Source of the DNA: JBEKZQ01 sp049509675
Lineage (GTDB): Bacteria; Planctomycetota; Planctomycetia; Pirellulales; Thermoguttaceae
NCBI GenBank assembly: GCA_049509675.1
Contig: JBEKZQ010000020.1
Coordinates: 1-24,191 of the forward strand
Direction: 5' to 3'
DNA: 24,191 nt
The translations under genes were made by a program, and so were the position numbers. This document shows, piece after piece, positions 14,572 to 21,952 of the stretch. The notes below the pieces were generated by a model that saw only the letters and a list, made by a program, of their open reading frames with translations, searched no databases and was not told where the DNA came from. Numbering within the stretch: position 1 is the first letter of the stretch; every line of letters starts with the position of its first letter.

Positions 14572-16059
14572 GTGCAAGTTTGTTCCACGGTTGGACGCTC
14601 GATCAGTCTGCGCGCGCTGTTGCCGGAAGCCGAATTTCTTGGCACCGACGACATCGCCGTCAGCAGTTGCGCGTGCGATAGCCGGCAACTGAAGCCCGGC
14701 GAGCTTTTCGCGGCCCTGGTGGGCAGCCGCTACGACGGACACCAGTTCGCCGCGGAAGCCGTCGCCCGCGGCGCCAGCGCCATCCTCTCGGAGCGACCGC
14801 TCGCAGAATTGGGCGTGCCCAACTGCGTGGTGCCAAACGCCCGCGACGCCATGGGACGCATCTGCCAGGCCCTGGCAGGCAATCCCAGCTATCGGCTGAA
14901 GTTGATCGGCGTCACAGGAACCAACGGCAAGACGACCACCAGTTGCCTGATTGCGGGCGTGCTGACCACGGCCGGCTACCGCGTGGGCATTCTGGGCACG
15001 CTCGGCTACTGCGACGGACAAGTGGTTGAGCCGGCTACGCACACGACTCCCCCCGCCGGTCCGTTGGCCGGCTTGCTGGCCCGCATGGCGGCCAACCAAT
15101 GCTCGCACGCGGTGATGGAAGTATCCAGCCACGCCCTGGCGCAATCGCGGGTGGCGGGCCTGCGCTTCGACGCGGCCTGCGTGACCAACGTCAGCCGCGA
15201 CCATCTCGATTACCATCCGAGCCTGCAAGATTATCGGGCCGTCAAGTCGCGACTCTTCGATCACTTGGCCCTGGAAGGTTTTGCCGTGGTCAATGCCGAC
15301 GATCCCGTGGCCGCCGGCTACCTGTGCCGGCTGCAATCGCCGGCGCTGACGGTCGGCATCCGCTCGCCCGCGGAAATCACGGCCACGCCGGTCGAAGAGT
15401 TCCTCAGCGAACAGACTTTCCTGCTCACCGCCGGCAGCGAGACGGTGCCGGTCCGTACGCGCATGATCGGCCGGCACCATATCTATAACTGCCTGACCGC
15501 GGCGGCCGTGGGGCTGACCTACGATATCGATTTGCTGACCATCGCCCGCGGACTGGAGTCGGTCGGTGACGTGCCGGGCCGCCTGGAGCGGATCGAGTGC
15601 GGCCAGCCGTTCGCCGTGTTCGTCGATTTCGCCCATACGCCCGACGCCCTGGCTGGCTGTCTGGCGACGCTTCGCAACGTGAGCGGCGGGCGGCTGATCT
15701 GCGTGTTCGGCGCAGGCGGCGACCGCGATCGCCAAAAACGCCCGCTGATGGGCCGGGCCGTGGAACGCCTGTCCGATCTGGCCGTAGTGACCAGCGATAA
15801 CCCGCGCAACGAGGATCCCCAGGCCATCCTCGCCGAGATCCTGCACGGTTTTCACAGGCCGGCCTCGGCCCAGGTGCTGGCCGATCGCCGGGAAGCGATC
15901 CATTGGGCGTTGGCCCAGGCCCGGCCGGGCGATAGCGTGCTGATCGCCGGCAAAGGGCACGAGAACTGCCAGATCGTCGGCAACGAGCGTCTCCCCCTGG
16001 ACGACCGCGAGGTGGCCCGCGCCTGGCTTTACGAAACACAACCGTTCGCACCGCGATAA
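14572..16059 (+). CDS. murE: UDP-N-acetylmuramoyl-tripeptide synthetase MurE, meso-DAP type
   Basis: 495 residues from GTG 14572, which has CGAGG about nine bases upstream; a TTG at 14551 in the same frame is an alternative. It adds the third amino acid to UDP-MurNAc-L-Ala-D-Glu in the cytoplasm using ATP. The P-loop GTNGKTTT is at 116-123. The THTTPP and EVSSHAL segments, HLDYH, and the Lys in DYRAVKSRLF (225, the carbamylated Lys of the family) are present. The specificity motif reads SDNPRNEDP (DNPR at 409-412), which in this family selects meso-diaminopimelate rather than lysine. It is first in the murE-murF-mraY-murG operon; murF begins 7 bp after its stop. Confidence 0.97.
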   Translation: MQVCSTVGRSISLRALLPEAEFLGTDDIAVSSCACDSRQLKPGELFAALVGSRYDGHQFAAEAVARGASAILSERPLAELGVPNCVVPNARDAMGRICQALAGNPSYRLKLIGVTGTNGKTTTSCLIAGVLTTAGYRVGILGTLGYCDGQVVEPATHTTPPAGPLAGLLARMAANQCSHAVMEVSSHALAQSRVAGLRFDAACVTNVSRDHLDYHPSLQDYRAVKSRLFDHLALEGFAVVNADDPVAAGYLCRLQSPALTVGIRSPAEITATPVEEFLSEQTFLLTAGSETVPVRTRMIGRHHIYNCLTAAAVGLTYDIDLLTIARGLESVGDVPGRLERIECGQPFAVFVDFAHTPDALAGCLATLRNVSGGRLICVFGAGGDRDRQKRPLMGRAVERLSDLAVVTSDNPRNEDPQAILAEILHGFHRPASAQVLADRREAIHWALAQARPGDSVLIAGKGHENCQIVGNERLPLDDREVARAWLYETQPFAPR

Positions 16060-16066
16060 GCCCTCG

Positions 16067-17599
16067 ATGAACACCCTCCACGACTTACAACAAGCGATCG
16101 GCGGCCGGCTCTTGAGCGACCGCAGCGGGCACGAGGCGGCGGCGGCCGTTCTGCGCCCGGTCGTTACCGACAGTCGTCAGGTGAAGCCGGGCGAGGTGTT
16201 CTGGGCACTGCGCGGTCCGCATTACGACGGCGCCTGCTTTACGGACGAAGCCTTCCGACGCGGGGCCGACGGAGTTGTTGTGCCGCGCGAAGTACGTGTG
16301 CCCGAGGGCCGCTGGGCCATCCAAGTGGCCGACACGCAGCGGGCGCTGACCGACTGGGCGATCCGCAAGCGGCAACGTTTCTCCAAGACCGTGATTGCCG
16401 TGACGGGAAGCGTGGGCAAGACGACGACGCGGCAAATGATCCATACGCTGTTGAAGACCCGCCTGCGCGGAACGGTCAGTCCGCGGAATTTCAACAATCA
16501 CCTGGGTCTGCTGTTGAGCATGCTGGCCATCGAGCCGGACGACGACTACGCGGTGCTGGAGTTGGGCAGCAGCGCACCCGGCGAGATCGCCGCGCTGGCC
16601 GCAATGTGCATGCCGACCATCGGCGTGATCACGCAGATCGGCGACGCCCATCTGGCCGGGTTTGGAAGCCGTCGGGCCATCGCCGCGGAGAAGGCCGCGC
16701 TGTTGGCCGCCTTGCCGCCCGAGGGCCACGCGGTACTGGTCGACGATCCGGAGCTGCGCGACGCGGCCGCCATCTGCCGGGCGCCGATCACCTGGATCGG
16801 CCCTACGGCGCAGTGCCACGTGCGGGCGGTCGACGTCACCAGCCGGCACGGCCGGCTTTCCTTCCGCCTGGTCTTGGCCGAGCCCGGGGCGCGCGAGCAG
16901 CCCGGCCTCCGTTTCACCGTTCCCGTGTGGGGACGCCATCACCTCACGGCCGCGCTGGCCGCGGTGGCTGTGGGCCGAATCACGGGCCTGGAACTGGGCC
17001 AAATGGCCGAGGCGCTGGAGTCCTATGAGACGGTTCCCATGCGCTGCCAGGTGCAGAAGATCGGCGGCACAACAATAATCAACGACGCCTACAATGCCAA
17101 TCCGACCTCCATGAAAGCGGCGCTGGAACTGCTGGGCGAATGCGACACGCCCGGACGGCGCGTCGTGGTCTCGGGCGACATGGCCGAGCTGGGAGAACAG
17201 TCGGCCCAAAGGCACTGGCAATTGGGCCGGCAAGCGGTCCAGATCGGCGCAGCCGAAGTGCTGATCGCTTGCGGCGAGTTCGCCCCGCAGGTGGTGGCGG
17301 GCGCGCGGACGGCCGGCCTGCCCCACAACCTTGCCATCCCCTGCGCGACCGTGGAGGACGCGCGGCCTGTCCTCGCTCGGGCGATCCGGCCCGGCGACGT
17401 GGTGCTGGTGAAAGGCTCGCGCAGCATGGCCATGGAGCGCGTGACCGAGCAACAAACTAAGTGGCAAGTTCCATCGCGGGCGGCGGATTTGCGGGAATGC
17501 GCTGCCTACCCCTCCCTCCTTGGGTTGGAGCAACTAATCTGCCGGCACCGGCGGTTACTGGGTCAACCGCGTCGGCAGAAGCTTCACGATGGAACTTGA
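16067..17599 (+). CDS. murF: UDP-N-acetylmuramoyl-tripeptide-D-alanyl-D-alanine ligase MurF
   Basis: 510 residues. It attaches D-Ala-D-Ala to the UDP-MurNAc-tripeptide. Visible are an N-terminal substrate domain (TDSRQVKPGEVFWAL), the P-loop GSVGKTTT (114-121), SPRNFNNHLG, ELGSSAPGEIA, GRHHLTAAL, INDAYNANPTSM and SGDMAELGEQS, in family order. The normal MurF end is VLVKGSRSMAMERV. Here the frame continues for about 46 more residues (465-510, from KWQVPSR to LHDGT), nearly all encoded by an inverted-repeat-bounded segment (17466-17597). That tail has no family counterpart that I know and is probably repeat-derived. Confidence 0.95.
   Translation: MNTLHDLQQAIGGRLLSDRSGHEAAAAVLRPVVTDSRQVKPGEVFWALRGPHYDGACFTDEAFRRGADGVVVPREVRVPEGRWAIQVADTQRALTDWAIRKRQRFSKTVIAVTGSVGKTTTRQMIHTLLKTRLRGTVSPRNFNNHLGLLLSMLAIEPDDDYAVLELGSSAPGEIAALAAMCMPTIGVITQIGDAHLAGFGSRRAIAAEKAALLAALPPEGHAVLVDDPELRDAAAICRAPITWIGPTAQCHVRAVDVTSRHGRLSFRLVLAEPGAREQPGLRFTVPVWGRHHLTAALAAVAVGRITGLELGQMAEALESYETVPMRCQVQKIGGTTIINDAYNANPTSMKAALELLGECDTPGRRVVVSGDMAELGEQSAQRHWQLGRQAVQIGAAEVLIACGEFAPQVVAGARTAGLPHNLAIPCATVEDARPVLARAIRPGDVVLVKGSRSMAMERVTEQQTKWQVPSRAADLRECAAYPSLLGLEQLICRHRRLLGQPRRQKLHDGT
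17466..17597. repeat. 132-bp segment bounded by 11-bp inverted repeats at the 3' end of murF
   Basis: AAGTTCCATCG (17466-17476) and CGATGGAACTT (17587-17597) are exact reverse complements. Inside is a second imperfect hairpin (17539-17578) with CTGCCG/CGGCAG and GCGGTT/AACCGC stems. The segment supplies the C-terminal tail of MurF and its stop codon follows directly. It looks like a small non-coding insertion, but no target duplication was found at its edges. Confidence 0.75.
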
Positions 17600-17601
17600 T
17601 G

Positions 17602-17677
17602 CTGAGCGCCGGGGCGGCGCAACCGCGCTGCCCCGGTTGCTCAGGGAACAAGCTCCCCTCTCCCTCCGGGAGAGGGG
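17602..17677. repeat. Two further hairpins between murF and mraY
   Basis: The first hairpin (17602-17644) pairs CTGAGC with GCTCAG and CCGGGGC with GCCCCGG. The second (17655-17677) pairs CCCCTCTCCC with GGGAGAGGGG around loop TCC and shares its arms with the hairpin at 14362-14386. They lie in the non-coding gap before mraY and have no T-run, so they look more like repeats or mRNA-processing sites than terminators. Confidence 0.8.
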
Positions 17678-17736
17678 GACCTAAATCACAACCCTCTCCC
17701 GCCGAGGGGCGCCGACCCGAATCACAAACGTTCCCA

Positions 17737-18843
17737 ATGCTCTTATGGCTCTTGGACCGCCTGGCTCTAGCGCGGCCTGAACTCGCCGGCGGCGGACTGC
17801 TGGCGGGCTTGGGGAAGATCACCTTGCGCGCCTCGCTGGCGGCGTTGGTCAGCTTCCTGCTGGCCGTGTTGCTGGGACCGCGGCTGATCGCCTGGCTGCG
17901 CAGTCGCTTCCGCGAGCCGATCAAGAGCGACTCGGCCGAACTGTGCCGCCTGCATCGCGACAAACAGGCCACGCCCACCATGGGCGGCCTGTTCATCGTC
18001 GGCGGCCTGACGGCCAGCACCATCCTCTTGGCCGACCTCGGCAACCGTTACGTCCTCTTGGCCCTGCTGGCCGCGGGCGGATTGGCCCTGCTGGGGGCCG
18101 TCGACGATCTGGCCAAAATCTTCGGCAAGGCCCGCGGACTCTCCGTCCGAACCAAACTGATCGGCCAACTCGCCGTCGCCGTGCCGGTCGCCGTAGGACT
18201 CTATCGGTGCCACGCGGCCTCGAGCGGCGGCCTGGCGCCGCCGCCGCCGCTGACCCCTCCGGGCCTGTCCCTGGGCCTATGGTTCATTCCCATGGCCGTG
18301 CTGGTGATCGTGGGAAGCTCCAACGCCGTGAACCTGGCGGACGGGTTGGATGGGCTGGCGGGCGGATGCCTGATCTTTGCCACCGCAGCCATGACGCTGG
18401 CCGCGTACGCCGCCGGCCACGCCCCCTGGGCCGCCTACCTGCACTGCCCGCACATCAGCGGCAGCGGCGAAATGACCGTGCTGGCCGGCGGCATGATCGG
18501 CGGCCTGGCCGGATTCCTGTGGTTCAACTGCCATCCGGCCCAGGTGTTCATGGGCAACACGGGCGCTTTGCCGCTGGGCGGCCTCTTGGCGGTTCTGGCC
18601 TTGGTCGCCCGGCAGGAGTTGCTGCTGGTGTTGGTCGGCGGGGTGTTCGTGGCCGAGGCTCTCAGCGTGATTCTGCAAGTACTCTTCTACAAGTGGCGGC
18701 GGCGGCGCATTTTCCTCTGCGCTCCGCTGCACCATCATTTTCAATTCCAAGGCTGGCCGGAGAACAAGATCGTCGTGCGCTTCTGGATCGCCGCGGCACT
18801 CTGCGCGCTGCTGGGGATGGCAAGCCTGAAACTCGTCTTATGA
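17737..18843 (+). CDS. mraY: Phospho-N-acetylmuramoyl-pentapeptide-transferase MraY
   Basis: 368 residues from the ATG at 17737; the frame is open back to 17461, but that stretch is repeat DNA, and the start MLLWLLDRL matches the E. coli MLVWLAEHL. It transfers phospho-MurNAc-pentapeptide to undecaprenyl phosphate, making lipid I in the membrane. Present are ATPTMGG (78-84), VDDLAK with the Asp pair (122-127), NAVNLADGLDGLA (196-208), WFNCHPAQVFMG and the PLHHHF motif, with about ten membrane helices. At residue 274 the expected Mg-binding Asp of FMGDxGSL is Asn (FMGNTGALPLGG). The stop overlaps the murG start (ATGA), so translation is coupled. Confidence 0.96.
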   Translation: MLLWLLDRLALARPELAGGGLLAGLGKITLRASLAALVSFLLAVLLGPRLIAWLRSRFREPIKSDSAELCRLHRDKQATPTMGGLFIVGGLTASTILLADLGNRYVLLALLAAGGLALLGAVDDLAKIFGKARGLSVRTKLIGQLAVAVPVAVGLYRCHAASSGGLAPPPPLTPPGLSLGLWFIPMAVLVIVGSSNAVNLADGLDGLAGGCLIFATAAMTLAAYAAGHAPWAAYLHCPHISGSGEMTVLAGGMIGGLAGFLWFNCHPAQVFMGNTGALPLGGLLAVLALVARQELLLVLVGGVFVAEALSVILQVLFYKWRRRRIFLCAPLHHHFQFQGWPENKIVVRFWIAAALCALLGMASLKLVL

Positions 18844-20096
18844 AACCACACATCCACGTCGTTTTTGCCGGTGGCGGCACGGGCGGACACTTGTTCCCCG
18901 GCCTGGCGGTGGCCCAACGGTTGGCGGCCCAACTGCGGCGGCCGCGCATTACGTTCGTCGGCAGCGGAAAGACGTTCGAACGCGAGCAGGTGAAGACGGC
19001 CGGCTTCGACTATCTGGCCATCGCCTGCCACGCATTGCCCCGGGCCGCCCGCGAAGCGGTGCCCTTCGTGGTGCAGAACCTGGCCGGCTACTTCGCCGCC
19101 CAGCAGTTCCTGTGCGAAGCGGAGGTGGCGGCCGTCGTCGGCCTGGGCGGCTATGCCAGCGTGCCCATCGCCCGGGCCGCCGCCCGAGCGCGGATCCCCT
19201 TGGTCCTGCTGGAACAGAATGTCGTGCCGGGCCGGGCCACGCGCTGGCTCTGCCGCGCGGCCGCGCTGGTCTGCACCAGCTTCGAGCAGACCGCGTCGCA
19301 ACTGACGTGCCGCTGCCCGATCCGCCTCACCGGCAATCCGGTCCGAGAGATTCCGACGGCGGGAGCTTCGTGGGTGCCACGGTTGGCTTGCCCAACCGTG
19401 CCGTCGGCACTGCTGGACGAGCCAGCAGTGGCACCCAATCCGAGAGATACGGATTCCCGGCCCGTGACCGAGTTTTCGCTTCCCCAGGAAAGTCACGCGG
19501 TCCTGTCCTCTTCGCCCATTCGACAGATTCTCGTACTGGGAGGCAGCGCCGGTGCGCGCTCGCTAAATCAGAACGTGCCGCGGGCGCTCTATAAACTGGC
19601 CGACAAACTGACCGGCTGCCGCATCCTTCATCAGACCGGCGAGGCCGATGCCCAAGCCACGCGCGAACTGTATGCGAAGCTGGCCTTGGAGGCCACGGTC
19701 GTGGCGTTCCTGGCCGATCTGCCGGACGTGCTGCCGGCGAGCGACCTGGCCATTTGTCGGGCCGGCGGGACGACCGTCGCGGAGTTGGCCGTGGCCGGAG
19801 TTCCCGCCCTGCTGCTGCCTTACCCGCACGCAACCGACGATCATCAAGCCCAAAACGCCCGGGCGATTCTCCAGTGCGGCGGCGCCGTGGTATTGGACGA
19901 GCGAGCCCTGCCCGGCCGATTGGACGATTGTCTGGCGGGAGTGTTGGGCGAGTTGCTCGACGATCCGCTACGGCGGGCGGAGATGTCGGCCGCCATGAGT
20001 CGTGCGGCGCGACCGCATGCCGCGGCCGACGTGGCGGCGCTCATCTGGTCGCTGGTCAGCAGCCGGGCACGACGCAAAGGGGCGTTAACAACGTAG
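18840..20096 (+). CDS. murG: UDP-GlcNAc:lipid I N-acetylglucosamine transferase MurG, with in-frame repeat insertion
   Basis: 418 residues, where the family norm is about 355-370. It adds GlcNAc to lipid I to give lipid II on the inner membrane face. The N-domain has GGGTGGH (12-18 region), VVGLGGYAS and LLEQNVVPGRATR. The C-domain has LVLGGSAGARSLNQ, ICRAGGTTVAELA with the UDP-contacting Glu, and the DHQAQNA motif. Between GNPVREIPT and RQILVLGG, where the two Rossmann domains are joined, lies an extra stretch. Residues 178-199 (WVPRLACP to DEPAVAP) are encoded by the 65-bp palindromic element, and the next 30 or so residues are also atypical. All motifs are intact, so the insertion may be tolerated in the interdomain linker. 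Confidence 0.95.
   Translation: MKPHIHVVFAGGGTGGHLFPGLAVAQRLAAQLRRPRITFVGSGKTFEREQVKTAGFDYLAIACHALPRAAREAVPFVVQNLAGYFAAQQFLCEAEVAAVVGLGGYASVPIARAAARARIPLVLLEQNVVPGRATRWLCRAAALVCTSFEQTASQLTCRCPIRLTGNPVREIPTAGASWVPRLACPTVPSALLDEPAVAPNPRDTDSRPVTEFSLPQESHAVLSSSPIRQILVLGGSAGARSLNQNVPRALYKLADKLTGCRILHQTGEADAQATRELYAKLALEATVVAFLADLPDVLPASDLAICRAGGTTVAELAVAGVPALLLPYPHATDDHQAQNARAILQCGGAVVLDERALPGRLDDCLAGVLGELLDDPLRRAEMSAAMSRAARPHAAADVAALIWSLVSSRARRKGALTT
19372..19436. repeat. 65-bp double-hairpin palindromic element, copy B, inside murG
   Basis: Outer stem GGGTGC/GCACCC and the same two 9-bp hairpins as at 8962-9026; only three bases of the central spacer differ. It is read in frame by murG. A ten-base match TCCGAGAGAT occurs before (19342-19351) and after (19439-19448) it, which might be a short target duplication, although the second copy could instead be part of a trailing hairpin (AATCCG...CGGATT) of the element. 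Confidence 0.93.
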
Positions 20097-20120
20097 GGCG
20101 GCAACGCACAATACCGCTGG

Positions 20121-21767
20121 CTATTCATCAAACATTTCGGCTTGTTTGTGCTCGCAATTGTTCTTGGCCTTTGGGGCCTTCTTGTACGTGCGAACGTCTT
20201 GCATTGGCGGGGCGTCAATGCGTTTGCCTTCCAACAGTTCGCCAACCGTGATTATCTGTATCCTGGGATGCTTGGTGATGGAACCCGGATTCCAAGCCGA
20301 TTCGTAGAATCCCGCACTCGCGGCCTCGGCCCTCATTGGCTTTGTTGGCTCTTCCATTGTAATGAGAGCCGCAATAGCCGCCTTCTCCCGATCCACAACG
20401 CCCCGCAAGTCGCGAACATAGGGGGCGTGTAGCTTTCCGGCTTTGACGGAAAAGACCATCTGCTTGGTCTTGCCCCCGGCTGGTTCATCATGAAAGAAAA
20501 GCCTTCCGTCAATTCCTTTGTCCGCCCCCTTTTTTTGTTCAACGGGCCGGGCGTTGACCAATCCCAAAGCCCACCATTGGAATTGATAGGGGTTCTCTTC
20601 TGCCAATGCCTTTGCGCCCGCAACGTCAACGGGTTCCCCAATCACTTCATAGCTATCTTTGACCGAGCCGCCAAAGGAATTGTGCAATCGATGCTTGATG
20701 AGAGCGATTGCCAGATGGGTTACGTCAATCCCGATCCAATGCCGATTCAATCGTTGTGCTACGGCAACCGCCGTTCCGCAACCGCAGAAGGGGTCAAGGA
20801 CGGTTTGCCCTTCATTACTGCTGGCATTCATGATTCTCTCAAGCAAGGCCTCCGGTTTTTGCGTTGGGTAGCCTAGCCGCTCGGCGGCAGCCGAGTTGAT
20901 GGGTTCGATATCGGCCCATATATCGGTTACGGAAATGCCCGGCAAGTCGGCAATGTTGGTTCGCAACCGGGGACTTCCCTTTGCAGAGAAGACGATACGA
21001 TTCTCGGCCAGCAATCGGTCAATGCCCTCTTGGTCGAATTGCCAATGCCTGCCGGCGGGCGGAGCGATTTCTCCCCGTTCTGCAAAGATTCTGGGCGGTC
21101 CCTGACCGGCCCCGCTAAGATCGGAAACCCGGTACGGAGTTCCGTCTTCGTCCCTCATTATGTCATGCCCCCGCAAGTTCTCTAGATCATGCGGGACGTT
21201 TGGCGGATTCCAAGTGTTCACTTCTGTCTTGGAGTAGAAAAGAAGAACGTCATGCACCCTTCCGTATTGCTTGCCGCTTTTTCGCCCTGTTGTCCTTTGC
21301 CAAACAATCTCATTGCGAAAATTGCCAACCCCGAAAACGGAATCCATTAGCATCTTCAAGTAATGGCTTGCGGTGGGGTCGCAATGCAAGTAAATGCTTC
21401 CCCTTGGCTTCAACGCCCGATGCAATTCCTTCAATCGGGGCGCCATCATGGCAAGGTAGGCGAGCATATCCGATTCGCCCAGTACGGTTCGAAAGCCTTG
21501 CATTGCGAAGGAGGCTCGCCCCCCAGCTTCTACAACCTCTTGGTAGGCGGCTTCGGCGGCCACGTCCCAACGCCAGGTATCCTCAAAGGCTTGTATCTGT
21601 GCGGCGGATCGGGAACCGTCTTGCTCTTGAAACAAGACATTGTAGTTTTGATCGGACTTGAACGGCGGGTCAAGGTAAACCAAGTCAACCGATTCATCGG
21701 CAACGTACCGCCGCAACACGTCCAAGTTGTCCCCGAAGTAGAGGGTGTCCTTCGCCGTATCCTTCAT
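20121..21767 (-). CDS. DNA methyltransferase (N4/N6, beta class) fused to a PD-(D/E)XK-like nuclease domain
   Basis: 548 residues; AAAGGAA precedes the ATG at 21767. The motif order is DPPF (33-36, motif IV) first and DPFCGCG...GIDV (325-349, motif I, SAM binding) later, the permuted order of the beta class of amino-methyltransferases that modify adenine N6 or cytosine N4. A target-recognition region should lie between them. From about 390 the protein carries a second domain: NPYQFQWWALGLVNA, then KGADKGIDG (Asp420) and MVFSVKAG (Lys442), which resembles the Asp...x-x-Lys core of Mrr-like restriction nucleases. It may therefore be a single-chain restriction-modification enzyme, or a modification enzyme with a relic nuclease. 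Base composition is visibly less GC-rich than the neighbours, suggesting transfer. No other restriction gene is nearby. Confidence 0.9.
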   Translation of the reverse strand: MKDTAKDTLYFGDNLDVLRRYVADESVDLVYLDPPFKSDQNYNVLFQEQDGSRSAAQIQAFEDTWRWDVAAEAAYQEVVEAGGRASFAMQGFRTVLGESDMLAYLAMMAPRLKELHRALKPRGSIYLHCDPTASHYLKMLMDSVFGVGNFRNEIVWQRTTGRKSGKQYGRVHDVLLFYSKTEVNTWNPPNVPHDLENLRGHDIMRDEDGTPYRVSDLSGAGQGPPRIFAERGEIAPPAGRHWQFDQEGIDRLLAENRIVFSAKGSPRLRTNIADLPGISVTDIWADIEPINSAAAERLGYPTQKPEALLERIMNASSNEGQTVLDPFCGCGTAVAVAQRLNRHWIGIDVTHLAIALIKHRLHNSFGGSVKDSYEVIGEPVDVAGAKALAEENPYQFQWWALGLVNARPVEQKKGADKGIDGRLFFHDEPAGGKTKQMVFSVKAGKLHAPYVRDLRGVVDREKAAIAALITMEEPTKPMRAEAASAGFYESAWNPGSITKHPRIQIITVGELLEGKRIDAPPMQDVRTYKKAPKAKNNCEHKQAEMFDE

Positions 21768-21888
21768 GGGATTTCCTTTCCAAATCTGGGATTCCCGAAG
21801 TCTACCTGTTCCCCCCGGAGGCAACAAGCAGGGAAGGGCCGAACTGGCTCGATTCGGAAAGATCTCTTCGTTGGCTATAGAATGGAAA

Positions 21889-21924
21889 GGGCCATACGCC
21901 GCAAGGACTTGCGGCGTATGGCCC
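21889..21924 (-). terminator. Strong 17-bp hairpin downstream of sppA
   Basis: GGGCCATACGCCGCAAG (21889-21905) and CTTGCGGCGTATGGCCC (21908-21924) are perfect complements around two bases. It starts 29 bases after the sppA stop on the minus strand and is followed there by CCTTTCCATTCTATAG, a weakly T-rich stretch. A terminator or 3'-end stabilising hairpin is likely. The remaining 21768-21888 gap shows no other clear feature. Confidence 0.6.
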
Positions 21925-21952
21925 CGGATAACCAGCGACCACGCAACAGAAA

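Noticed and set aside
17461..17736. N-terminal extension of MraY from GTG 17461
   Set aside because: The added 92 residues come from hairpin repeats, overlap the murF end, and MraY homologues start at the MLLWLL position.
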